Below, piece after piece: positions 36,029-44,116 of a DNA stretch of 64,000 bases. The stretch covers positions 55,292 through 119,291 of the forward strand of contig NZ_AEYF01000005.1 in the NCBI RefSeq assembly GCF_000292525.1. The letters run 5' to 3'. The first letter of the stretch is position 1; every line of letters starts with the position of its first letter. The notes under the pieces were generated by a model. The model worked only from the letters and a program-made list of their open reading frames with translations, did not search any database and had not been told where the DNA came from. Made by a program: the position numbers and the translations under genes. This stretch comes from Rhizobium sp. CCGE 510 (GTDB lineage: Bacteria > Pseudomonadota > Alphaproteobacteria > Rhizobiales > Rhizobiaceae).

Positions 36029-36307
36029 TCAGAAAGATGACGAAGGGACTACGCCGATAGTTGGGACGGGTCGTTCCTGCTCCGGCATCTTGTTTCCTCG
36101 CTCGTCGCCGGCGCGGAGTGCCTCGCGTACTTCATCCTCTTCCCAACCCGCCTCGATAGCGGAAGCGACGAGAGTCTCGATTTTCTCGGTTTCCGAACTG
36201 TGGGCAGTCTCATCGAGGTGGCGTCTGGCGGTCTCGAGACACTGACGGAGGTTCGAAGCGCGGCTGGCGTCGTTACGGTCGTAGCTCGGCGATGCGACGT
36301 AGGTCAT
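36029..36307 (-). CDS. Hypothetical protein, probable general stress gene
   Basis: A 92-residue soluble, mostly helical protein that I do not recognise. It reads SRASNLRQCLETARRHLDETA, then EKIETLVASAIEAGWEEDEVREALRAG and a polar tail. AGGGAG precedes its ATG by nine bases. An EcfG-like promoter ends 27 bases upstream, which supports it as a real gene and places it with the stress genes to the left. The preceding 167 bases after the EEP gene hold nothing I can support. Confidence 0.7.
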   Translation of the reverse strand: MTYVASPSYDRNDASRASNLRQCLETARRHLDETAHSSETEKIETLVASAIEAGWEEDEVREALRAGDERGNKMPEQERPVPTIGVVPSSSF

Positions 36308-36333
36308 TTGAAAGCTCCCTGCTGATCGAAAGA

Positions 36334-36358
36334 AACACCTGAAGAGAGAGCCGGTTCC
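36334..36358 (-). promoter_or_regulatory. EcfG-type promoter upstream of the 92-residue protein gene
   Basis: On the minus strand GGAAC (36358-36354), 16 bases, then TGTT (36337-36334). One base differs from CGTT in the -10. It lies 27 bases before the ATG at 36307. Confidence 0.55.
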
Positions 36359-36484
36359 AGTGCGTGTATTCGGTAAGCGCGACCGGGTGCCGCCTCAGGA
36401 GATGCAAAGGGAATCGTGGAGCGGTGGGCCAACCTGCGATCAAACACCCCTTGACGGCTTCTGCTCTTTGAGAAATGCTAAGAT

Positions 36485-36508
36485 GTCAGACCAATTTGAT
36501 GAGCTGAC
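36485..36508. promoter_or_regulatory. Possible GntR-type operator
   Basis: GTCAG (36485-36489) and CTGAC (36504-36508) form an inverted pair 25 bases upstream of the FadR/GntR regulator start, and the left arm is part of TGTCAGACCA, which resembles sites of FCD-type GntR proteins. Short arms make this tentative. Confidence 0.3.
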
Positions 36509-36532
36509 TGCCTGATAAGAAGATGGGGAACC

Positions 36533-37255
36533 ATGAAGGCAAAGCTTAGCGACAGGCCGGTGATCCGGCCGCTTCCGGCCATGGACCGCGCGCGTCAGGT
36601 GACCGATGCGCTGGCGGATTATGTCGAGGAAGCGCGCTTGCAGGCGGGGGACCGGCTGCCGGCCGAGCGTGAGCTGATGGCGGCACTTGCCGTCGGCCGT
36701 TCGACCATTCGCGAGGCGATCCGTCACTTTCAGGCGCTCGGGGTGATCGAGACGCGCAAGGGCAGCGGCACCTATCTGTTGAAGCCGGTGTCCAGGGCGA
36801 CAATCCATATGCCGCTGTCGTTCGATGCGGTGCATCTGCGCGACGCGCTGCTGCAGACGCTGGAAGTTCGCCGCGGCATCGAATGCGAGGCGGGCATGGT
36901 CGCAGCTAGACGGCGCACGGCGACCGATCTCGTCGTCATCGAGGAAAAACTGAACGCGATGGAGCGTGTGCATCTGGAGAAGGGCACCTCAGGACCGGAG
37001 GATCTGGCCTTCCATCTTGCCGTCTATGACGCCACCCACAATCCGCTGTTTCGCCAGCTGTTGGAGCAGATGCGCGAAACCTTCGAGCGCTTCTGGGAAC
37101 ACCCTTTCGACCGCCAGGATTTCGCCCGCCGGTCCTTTCCATTTCACCGCACGCTTTTCAACGCGATTGCCGCCGGCGATGCCGAGGCGGCGCGCGCGGA
37201 AACATTGAAAATTCTCGACATCGTCGAGGAAGACATCAAGGAAATGTCCAAATGA
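36533..37255 (+). CDS. GntR-family regulator, FadR/FCD subgroup
   Basis: A 240-residue regulator. The N-terminal winged helix is LADYVEEARLQAGDRLPAERELM...GRSTIREAIRHFQALGVIETRKGSGTYL in pattern (about residues 22-78), and the C-terminal FCD domain has LEVRRGIECEAGMVAARR, DLAFHLAVYDATHNPLF and the metal-binding histidine region FHRTLFNAI. Its last codons overlap the next gene by ATGA, so it is cotranscribed with the PLP enzyme and probably the transporter, and likely represses them. GGGGA precedes the ATG. Confidence 0.9.
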   Translation: MKAKLSDRPVIRPLPAMDRARQVTDALADYVEEARLQAGDRLPAERELMAALAVGRSTIREAIRHFQALGVIETRKGSGTYLLKPVSRATIHMPLSFDAVHLRDALLQTLEVRRGIECEAGMVAARRRTATDLVVIEEKLNAMERVHLEKGTSGPEDLAFHLAVYDATHNPLFRQLLEQMRETFERFWEHPFDRQDFARRSFPFHRTLFNAIAAGDAEAARAETLKILDIVEEDIKEMSK

Positions 37256-38424
37256 GCAACGGCGCAGACCCGTTCGATCTTGCTTCCCTCATCACCGCCC
37301 ACGACGACGGCAATTTCGCCGACGCCGTCGTGCCGCCGATCTTCCAGACCTCGCTTTTCACCTTTTCCGATTATGACGAGATGCTCACCGTCTATCGCGG
37401 CGAGAAGGTGCGGCCGACGTATACGCGCGGTCTGAACCCGACGGTGCGCGCCTTCGAGGAGATGCTGGCAAAGCTCGAAGGTGCGGAGGATGCGCTGGGT
37501 TTTTCAAGTGGCATGGCGGCGATCTCGTCTGCAGTGCTGAGCTTCGTCGAGCCGGGCGACCGCATCGTCGCCGTCAAGCATGTCTATCCCGATGCCTTCC
37601 GCCTGTTCGGCACCATCCTGAAGCGGATGAAGATCGAGGTGACCTATGTCGACGGGCGCGACGAGGAAGCGGTCGCCAGGGCGCTGCCCGGCGCCAAGCT
37701 CCTCTATCTGGAAAGCCCGACGAGCTGGGTGATGGAGGCGCATGACGTCGGGGCGCTTGCCGCCCTCGCCAGGCAACATGGCCTCGTCTCGATGATCGAC
37801 AACAGCTGGGCAAGCCCTTTCTTCCAGCAGCCGCTGATGCTCGGCGTCGACCTCGTCATCCATTCGGCCTCGAAATATCTCGGCGGCCATAGCGATGTGG
37901 TGGCGGGGATCGTCGCCGGCTCGAAGGCGATGATTGCCCGTATCAAGGCCGAAGCCTATCCCTATCTCGGCGGCAAGCTTTCGCCGTTCGATGCCTGGCT
38001 GCTGATCCGCGGCCTGCGCACGCTGCCGCTGCGCATGCGGGCCCATGAGGCATCGGCGCTTGAAATCGCCAGACGCTTGCAGAAGCTCGAGGTCGTCGAG
38101 ACGGTCTGCCATCCCGGCCTCGCCAACCGTCTGCCCGCCGGGCTCAACGGCACGTCGGGCCTGTTTTCGTTCATCTTCCGCGAAGGCGTCGATATCCGCG
38201 CCTTTGCCGATCACCTCAAGCTGTTCAAATTGGGTGTAAGCTGGGGTGGACATGAAAGCCTGATCGTACCGGGCGAGGTGGTGCTTCAGCAGAAAGCACA
38301 GCCGAATTCCGCACATGCCTTCGGCATCCATGCGCGATCCGTACGCCTCCATGTCGGCCTCGAAGGAACCGAGGCCCTGTGGAGAGACATCGAGGAAGCG
38401 CTCGCCGCCGCCTCGCAATCCTGA
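37252..38424 (+). CDS. Cys/Met metabolism PLP-dependent enzyme (cystathionine beta-lyase/gamma-synthase family)
   Basis: A 390-residue fold-type I PLP enzyme of the trans-sulfuration family. The Schiff-base lysine is in HSASKYLGGHSDVVAG; substrate/cofactor residues lie in YTRGLNPTV and GFSSGMAAI. Family members split C-S bonds (beta- or gamma-lyases) or exchange substituents. It is unusually joined to a GntR regulator by ATGA overlap and to a sugar-type ABC transporter 30 bases downstream, so its role may be catabolic on an imported sulfur or amino compound. Exact reaction cannot be given. Confidence 0.87.
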   Translation: MSNGADPFDLASLITAHDDGNFADAVVPPIFQTSLFTFSDYDEMLTVYRGEKVRPTYTRGLNPTVRAFEEMLAKLEGAEDALGFSSGMAAISSAVLSFVEPGDRIVAVKHVYPDAFRLFGTILKRMKIEVTYVDGRDEEAVARALPGAKLLYLESPTSWVMEAHDVGALAALARQHGLVSMIDNSWASPFFQQPLMLGVDLVIHSASKYLGGHSDVVAGIVAGSKAMIARIKAEAYPYLGGKLSPFDAWLLIRGLRTLPLRMRAHEASALEIARRLQKLEVVETVCHPGLANRLPAGLNGTSGLFSFIFREGVDIRAFADHLKLFKLGVSWGGHESLIVPGEVVLQQKAQPNSAHAFGIHARSVRLHVGLEGTEALWRDIEEALAAASQS

Positions 38425-38454
38425 AACCTAAGAACCTTAAAGGGGGAACCGAGC

Positions 38455-39714
38455 ATGAAAAAACTAATAATCTCAACGCTCTTTGCTTCGATGATGGCGG
38501 GCACGGCCTTTGCCGACACGACGCTCAAGCTCGTCGAAGTCATCACTAGCCCGGAGCGCACCGAAACGCTGAAATCGATCGTCGGCAAGTTCGAAGCCGC
38601 CAATCCCGGCACCAAGGTCGACATCATTTCGCTGCCCTGGAACGAAGCCTTCCAGAAGTTCGCGACCATGGTGTCGGCCGGCGATGTGCCTGACGTGATG
38701 GAAATGCCCGATACCTGGCTGTCGCTCTATGCCAATAACGGCATGCTCGAAAGCCTCGAGCCCTACCTCGCAAAGTGGGAGCACACCAAGGAACTGACGC
38801 CGCGCGCGCTCGAACTCGGCCGCGACGTCAAGAACACCGCCTATATGCTGCCCTACGGCTTCTATCTCCGGGCGATGTTCTACAACAAGAAGCTGCTGTC
38901 GGAAGCCGGTGTCGCCGCACCCCCGAAGACGCTGGAGGAATTCACCGCCGCGTCGGAAAAGATCTCCAAGCTGTCCGGCAAATACGGCTACTGCATGCGC
39001 GGTGGTGCCGGCGGCCTCAACGGCTGGATGATCTTTGCCGCCTCGATGGCCGGGTCGAATAAATACTTCAACGACGACGGCACTTCGACGATGAACAGCC
39101 CCGGCTGGGCCAAGGGCATCGAATGGATGGTCGATCTCTACAAGAAGGGTTATGCGCCGAAGGACAGCGTCAACTGGGGTTTCAACGAAGTCGTCGCCGG
39201 CTTCTATTCCGGCACTTGCGCCTTCCTCGACCAGGATCCGGATGCGCTGATCGCCATTGCCGAGCGCATGAAAAAGGAAGATTTCGGCGTCATGCCGCTG
39301 CCGAAGGGCCCGGACGGCAAGTCCTTCCCGACCATCGGTTATGGCGGCTGGTCGATGTTTTCGACCAGCGGCAACAAGGATCTCTCCTGGAAGCTGATCG
39401 CCACCCTCGAAGGGCCGGAAGGCAATATCGAGTGGAACAAACGCATCGGCGCCCTGCCGGCCTATACGGCGGCCGAGAAGGATCCCTTCTATGCCGGTGA
39501 CCAGTTCAAGGGCTGGTTCGAGGAACTGGCGGACCCGAACACGGTGCCGACGGTGATGCCGACCTACCTCGAGGAATTTGCTTTCTTCAAGGATTCGCTG
39601 GCGATCAAAACCTCGCAGCAGGCGATGCTCGGCGATATCTCGGCGAAGGATCTGGCCAACCAGTGGGCGGAATATCTCACGAAGGCGCAGCAGAAGTTCC
39701 TGACGAAGAAATAA
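38455..39714 (+). CDS. ABC transporter solute-binding protein, family 1 (CUT1)
   Basis: A 419-residue periplasmic binding protein. It starts with a short signal peptide (MKKLIISTLFASMMAGTAFA, cleavage before DTT) and has the family pattern LKSIVGKFEAANPGTKVDIIS, GDVPDVMEMPDTWLSLYANNG and YMLPYGFYLRAMFYNKKLL. AAAGGGGGAACC provides the ribosome site. It forms a full importer with the two permeases and ATPase downstream. The gap to the first permease carries a large palindromic repeat. Ligand unknown; the PLP enzyme upstream suggests it may not be a plain sugar. Confidence 0.91.
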   Translation: MKKLIISTLFASMMAGTAFADTTLKLVEVITSPERTETLKSIVGKFEAANPGTKVDIISLPWNEAFQKFATMVSAGDVPDVMEMPDTWLSLYANNGMLESLEPYLAKWEHTKELTPRALELGRDVKNTAYMLPYGFYLRAMFYNKKLLSEAGVAAPPKTLEEFTAASEKISKLSGKYGYCMRGGAGGLNGWMIFAASMAGSNKYFNDDGTSTMNSPGWAKGIEWMVDLYKKGYAPKDSVNWGFNEVVAGFYSGTCAFLDQDPDALIAIAERMKKEDFGVMPLPKGPDGKSFPTIGYGGWSMFSTSGNKDLSWKLIATLEGPEGNIEWNKRIGALPAYTAAEKDPFYAGDQFKGWFEELADPNTVPTVMPTYLEEFAFFKDSLAIKTSQQAMLGDISAKDLANQWAEYLTKAQQKFLTKK

Positions 39715-39736
39715 GGATTGACGGGGGCGACTGCAG

Positions 39737-39849
39737 CCCCCTCATCCGCCTGCCGGCACCTTCTCCCCCAGGGGAGAAGGGACTCGTGGCGGCGCCTCAT
39801 TCCCCCTTCTCCCCAGCGGGGAGAAGGTGCCGGTAGGCGGATGAGGGGC
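39737..39849. repeat. RIME-like extragenic palindrome inside the ABC operon
   Basis: A long inverted repeat of about 31-base arms: CCCCTCATCCGCCTGCCGGC... at the left and GCCGGTAGGCGGATGAGGGG at the right, each continuing inward as CACCTTCTCCCC / GGGGAGAAGGTG, with a second CCTTCTCCCC unit in the middle. The transcript would fold into a strong structure between binding-protein and permease genes. It is related to the element broken by the IS at 22977-24620. Confidence 0.85.
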
Positions 39850-39923
39850 CGCGGTCGCCCAGTTTTCAGAAGCATTACCCGCGCGACAATCCAAACCGGG
39901 TAGAGAACGGAAATTACGCACTG

Positions 39924-40859
39924 ATGACCATTTCCGCCGATACGCTCGACATGCGCCGCGACCGCAGGCCATGGCTGCGTCGTCTTGCCGATGCTTCGGA
40001 GCCCTATCTTTACAGCGCGCCGTCGCTGATCCTGATCATCGCGGTGATGCTGGTGCCGCTGACGGTCGGCATTTCCTACGCCTTTCGCGATATTCAGCTG
40101 CTCAATCCGTTTTCCGGCGGCTTCATCGGGCTCGATCATTTCCGCGAGCTTGCTGGCGATGCCGCCTTTTACGGCGCGCTGCGGAACACGCTGTGGTGGA
40201 CCGGCGCCTCGGTCGTGCTGCAGTTTACCTTCGGCCTCATCCTGGCGCTGCTGCTCGATAAACCATTCCCGGGCCGGGCAATCGCCCAGGCGCTGGTCTT
40301 CCTGCCCTGGGCGGTGCCGTCCTTTCTCGCCGGCCTCAACTGGGCCTGGCTGTTCAATCCGGTCATCGGGCCGATCCCGCACTGGCTCTTCGCCCTCGGG
40401 CTGATGCATGAGCCGGGCAATATCCTTTCCGATCCGAATTACGCGATGTGGGGGCCGATCGTCGCCAATGTCTGGTGGGGCATTCCCTTCTTCGCGATCA
40501 CGCTGCTGGCCGCTTTGCAGGCAATCCCGCGCGATCTCTACGAGGCGGCGTCGATCGACGGCGCCGGCTGGTTCCAGCGCTTCGGCTCGATCACCCTGCC
40601 GTTTCTGGCGCCGACGATCGCCATCACCGTGCTGCTGCGCACCGTCTGGATTTCCAATTTCGCCGATCTCATCGTCGTCATGACCAATGGCGGGCCGGCG
40701 GACCGCACGCAGATCGTTGCGAGCTACATCTTCACCACGGCGTTCAAGCGGCTCGATTTCGGTTACGCCTCGGCGATCGCGCTGGTGCTGCTCGGACTGC
40801 TGCTGGCCTATTCGATGCTGATCATCCTGCTGCGGCAGACGCTGCTGAACAAGGATTGA
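39924..40859 (+). CDS. ABC transporter permease, MalF/UgpA type
   Basis: A 311-residue inner-membrane permease with six predicted helices (first: APSLILIIAVMLVPLTVGISY). The EAA loop is AIPRDLYEAASIDGAGWFQRF (about residues 197-217). It starts 74 bases beyond the palindrome and ends 4 bases before the second permease. Length and layout are standard for CUT1 systems; it pairs with the gene at 40864. Confidence 0.92.
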   Translation: MTISADTLDMRRDRRPWLRRLADASEPYLYSAPSLILIIAVMLVPLTVGISYAFRDIQLLNPFSGGFIGLDHFRELAGDAAFYGALRNTLWWTGASVVLQFTFGLILALLLDKPFPGRAIAQALVFLPWAVPSFLAGLNWAWLFNPVIGPIPHWLFALGLMHEPGNILSDPNYAMWGPIVANVWWGIPFFAITLLAALQAIPRDLYEAASIDGAGWFQRFGSITLPFLAPTIAITVLLRTVWISNFADLIVVMTNGGPADRTQIVASYIFTTAFKRLDFGYASAIALVLLGLLLAYSMLIILLRQTLLNKD

Positions 40860-40863
40860 GCCG

Positions 40864-41694
40864 ATGAGACGATCCGTCATTCCCGTGATCGCACACCGCC
40901 TGGCGATCCTCTGCTATATCGCTTTCGCACTCTTTCCGCTGTTCTGGCTGCTGAAGGTCTCGGTGACGCCGAACGACCTGCTCTATAGCGAAGGCGTGCG
41001 CATGTGGCCGTCGCGCACGACATGGGACCACTATGCCTTCGTGCTACAGCACAGTGCCTTTCCGACCTTCTTCAAGAACAGCCTGATCGTCTCGACCTCG
41101 ACGGCGGTGACCGTGACGATCTGCGCCTCGCTCTCCGGCTACGCGCTGTCGCGGTTCAATTTCCGGGCGAAATACTGGATCGTCGCCCTGATGCTGCTGA
41201 CCCAGATGTTTCCGCTGGTCATGCTGGTGGCGCCGATCTTCAAGATCCTGTCGCCGCTGCATCTGACCAACAGCCTGACCGGGCTGGTCATCGTCTACAC
41301 CGCCTTCAACGTGCCGTTCGCCACCTTCCTGATGCAGTCCTTCTTCGACGGCATCCCAAGGGATCTCGAAGAGGCGGCGATGATCGATGGGGCGACGCAG
41401 TTCACCGCCTTCCGGCAGATCATCCTGCCGCTGACGCTGCCCGGCATCGCCGCCACACTCGGCTTCGTCTTCACCGCCGCCTGGAGCGAGTTGTTGTTTG
41501 CGCTGATGCTGATCAACGGCAACGACGCGGCGACTTTCCCGGTCGGGCTTCTCACCTTCGTTTCGAAATTCTCGGTGGATTTCGGGCAGATGATGGCGGC
41601 GGGCGTCATGGCGCTCATTCCGGCCGGCCTCTTCTTCCTGCTCATCCAGCGTTATCTCGTCCAGGGCCTGACGGCCGGCGCGGTCAAGGGTTAA
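40864..41694 (+). CDS. ABC transporter permease, MalG/UgpE type
   Basis: A 276-residue permease. Features are the first helix LAILCYIAFALFPLFWLLKV, the substrate-path region SLSGYALSRFNFRAKYW, the EAA loop IPRDLEEAAMIDGATQFTAF and the C-terminal QRYLVQGLTAGAVKG that closes MalG-type proteins. The ATPase gene starts 4 bases downstream. All four components are therefore present in this operon, unlike the transporter at 16926-20037. Confidence 0.93.
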   Translation: MRRSVIPVIAHRLAILCYIAFALFPLFWLLKVSVTPNDLLYSEGVRMWPSRTTWDHYAFVLQHSAFPTFFKNSLIVSTSTAVTVTICASLSGYALSRFNFRAKYWIVALMLLTQMFPLVMLVAPIFKILSPLHLTNSLTGLVIVYTAFNVPFATFLMQSFFDGIPRDLEEAAMIDGATQFTAFRQIILPLTLPGIAATLGFVFTAAWSELLFALMLINGNDAATFPVGLLTFVSKFSVDFGQMMAAGVMALIPAGLFFLLIQRYLVQGLTAGAVKG

Positions 41695-41698
41695 ACAA

Positions 41699-42757
41699 AT
41701 GGCATCGATCGATATCCAGAATATCCGCAAAGCCTATGGCCATGTGCAAGTGCTGCACGGCGTCGACCTCGAAATCAAGGACGGCGAGTTCGTCGTGCTC
41801 GTCGGTCCGTCGGGCTGCGGCAAGTCCACGCTGCTGCGCATGATCGCCGGATTGGAGGAGGTCACGTCAGGCGAGATCCGCATTGCCGGCAGCAGGGTGA
41901 ACGAGCTGCATCCCAAGGACCGCGACATCGCCATGGTGTTCCAGTCCTATGCGCTCTATCCGCATATGAACGTCGCCGGCAATATGAGTTACAGCCTGAA
42001 GCTGCGGAAGACGGCGAAGGAGAAGATCGCAACCGCGGTCGCTGCGGCCGCGGCCAAGCTGGGCCTCGATCCGCTGCTCGAACGGCGGCCGAAGGCGCTG
42101 TCCGGCGGCCAGCGCCAGCGCGTCGCCATGGGCCGCGCCATCGTGCGCCAGCCGAGGGCCTTTTTGTTCGACGAACCGCTTTCCAATCTCGACGCGCGGC
42201 TGCGCGAACAGATGCGCGCCGAAATCAAGAAACTGCATGGCGATCTGAAGGCGACCTCGATCTACGTCACCCACGACCAGATCGAGGCGATGACACTGGC
42301 GGACCGGATCGTCGCCATGCATGGCGGCGTGGTCCAGCAGGTCGGCAGTCCCCTGGAACTTTACGACCACCCCGCCAATCTGTTTGTTGCCGGCTTCATC
42401 GGCTCGCCGGGAATGAATTTCCTCGAGGCGAGCTCTGTCGCAGGGGGCGTCAAGCTGCAGGACGGTACGATCGTGCCGCTGGCAAAGCCGCTGCCGCTTG
42501 CAGACGGCGCCAAGGTGACACTCGGCATCCGGCCGGAACATGTGCTGATGACAAATGGGGGGGCGGGACTTGCCACCGATGTCGAACTCGTCGAACCCAC
42601 CGGCTTCGGCATCATCCTGCACCTTGCCCTGCACGGCCTGCCGTTCAAAATCTTCACGCTCGATCGCGAAGCGCTGAAGGCAGGCCCGAAGGTCAACGTG
42701 GCTTTTCCGGCCCAGTATCTGCACGTGTTCGACGGTGAGGGAAAGCGCCTCGACTGA
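41699..42757 (+). CDS. ABC transporter ATP-binding protein, UgpC/MalK type
   Basis: A 352-residue ATPase for the CUT1 importer. Walker A GPSGCGKST (about residues 37-45), signature LSGGQRQRVAMGRAI, Walker B FLFDEPLSNLDA and the switch VTHDQIEAMTLADR are all present, followed by the C-terminal TOBE-type domain (LGIRPEHVL) that marks MalK/UgpC proteins. It may also serve transporters lacking an ATPase, such as that at 16926-20037; MalK-type ATPases are known to be shared in other bacteria. Confidence 0.94.
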   Translation: MASIDIQNIRKAYGHVQVLHGVDLEIKDGEFVVLVGPSGCGKSTLLRMIAGLEEVTSGEIRIAGSRVNELHPKDRDIAMVFQSYALYPHMNVAGNMSYSLKLRKTAKEKIATAVAAAAAKLGLDPLLERRPKALSGGQRQRVAMGRAIVRQPRAFLFDEPLSNLDARLREQMRAEIKKLHGDLKATSIYVTHDQIEAMTLADRIVAMHGGVVQQVGSPLELYDHPANLFVAGFIGSPGMNFLEASSVAGGVKLQDGTIVPLAKPLPLADGAKVTLGIRPEHVLMTNGGAGLATDVELVEPTGFGIILHLALHGLPFKIFTLDREALKAGPKVNVAFPAQYLHVFDGEGKRLD

Positions 42758-42848
42758 ACGGCAATTCTCCCGCGTCGCGCGCGGAAAATATTTGCCGCAT
42801 CACCCACGAGGATTATATCTCTCGGGTGCTCTTTCTGGATTGGATGCC

Positions 42849-44081
42849 ATGACCGATACCGTTCTCGACCGCTTTCTCCGTTATGTCGTTATCGACACGC
42901 AATCCGATCCATCTTCGTCGACGCAGCCGACCACCGAAAAACAAAAGGATCTCGGACGGGTGCTGGTCGAGGAAATGCTGCAGATCGGCCTTGCCGACGC
43001 GCATCTCGATGAACACGGCTATGTCTATGCGACCATTCCTGGAAATAGCGACAAGACGGTGCCGGTCATCTGTTTCTGCTCGCATATGGATACGGCGCCC
43101 GATTTCAGCGGCACGGGCGTCAGGCCGCAGCTCGTCCGGAACTATGCCGGCGGCGACATCAGGCTCACCGGCGATCCAAGCCGGGTCATCCGCGTTTCCG
43201 AGCATCCGGAGCTGAACAACCAGATCGGCAACGATATCGTCACCACTGATGGCACGACCCTGCTTGGCGCCGACGACAAGGCGGGATTGGCGGAAATCAT
43301 GACCGCGGCCCAAATCCTGGTCGACAATCCCACGATCCGGCACGGGACGATCAAGATCCTGTTCACCCCCGACGAAGAAGTCGGGCGCGGCGTCAACAGG
43401 GTCGACCTGAGGAAGCTCGGCGCCGACTTCGCCTATACGATGGACGGCGAGACGGCCGGGCATATCGAGGACGAGACCTTTTCGGCCGATGGTGTGGAGA
43501 TCAGCATCGCAGGCGTGGCGATCCATCCGGGTTTCGCGAAGGATCGGATGGAAAACGCCATCAGGATCGCCGGCGCCATTGTCGACCGGCTGCCGAAGGA
43601 TATGGCGCCCGAAACCACCGAGGGAAAGCAGGGCTTCATCCATCCGACAGGGGTGACCGGCTCGATGGAGAAGGCCTCGCTCAGCCTCATCATCCGCGAC
43701 TTCACCGATCAGGGGCTCACGGAAAAGGAGGTCCTGCTCGAAGCCATCGTCAAGGAGGTGATGGTTGGCTATCCCGGCTCGACCTATCATTTCCAGGTCA
43801 AGGAGCAGTATCGCAACATGAAGGTGGTGCTCGACCGTCACCCCGAGATCGTCGACAACGCCATCGAAGCCGTGCGCCGGGCCGGCATGACGCCGGTGCG
43901 CGGCAGCATCCGCGGCGGCACCGATGGCTCACGCCTCTCCTTCATGGGCTTGCCGTGCCCGAACATCTTCGCAGGTGGCCATGCCTTCCACTCGCCGCTC
44001 GAATGGGTCAGCCGCCAGGATATGGAAAAGGCCGTCCAAACGATCGTGGAACTCGCTAAAGTCTGGGAAGAGCGCGTTTAA
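42849..44081 (+). CDS. pepT: Peptidase T (tripeptide aminopeptidase)
   Basis: A 410-residue M20-family zinc aminopeptidase that releases N-terminal residues from tripeptides in the cytoplasm. Zinc and catalytic residues lie in CSHMDTAPDF, LLGADDKAGLAEI, FTPDEEVGRG (catalytic Glu pair), YTMDGETAG and GGHAFHSPLEWV, all as in PepT. ATG at 42849 gives the family N-terminus MTDTVLDRFLRYVVIDTQSD; the frame extends 38 codons upstream. It lies 91 bases after the ATPase and is followed by a terminator, so it may be the operon's last gene or separate. Confidence 0.94.
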   Translation: MTDTVLDRFLRYVVIDTQSDPSSSTQPTTEKQKDLGRVLVEEMLQIGLADAHLDEHGYVYATIPGNSDKTVPVICFCSHMDTAPDFSGTGVRPQLVRNYAGGDIRLTGDPSRVIRVSEHPELNNQIGNDIVTTDGTTLLGADDKAGLAEIMTAAQILVDNPTIRHGTIKILFTPDEEVGRGVNRVDLRKLGADFAYTMDGETAGHIEDETFSADGVEISIAGVAIHPGFAKDRMENAIRIAGAIVDRLPKDMAPETTEGKQGFIHPTGVTGSMEKASLSLIIRDFTDQGLTEKEVLLEAIVKEVMVGYPGSTYHFQVKEQYRNMKVVLDRHPEIVDNAIEAVRRAGMTPVRGSIRGGTDGSRLSFMGLPCPNIFAGGHAFHSPLEWVSRQDMEKAVQTIVELAKVWEERV

Positions 44082-44096
44082 GGCGCGCTTTTATTT
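44071..44096 (+). terminator. Rho-independent terminator after pepT
   Basis: AGCGCG (44071-44076) pairs with CGCGCT (44084-44089) and is followed by TTTTATTT. The stem overlaps the end of pepT. It lies between convergent genes pepT and the SleB-like gene. Confidence 0.5.
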
Positions 44097-44116
44097 CATG
44101 CAAAACCGAAACTGGT

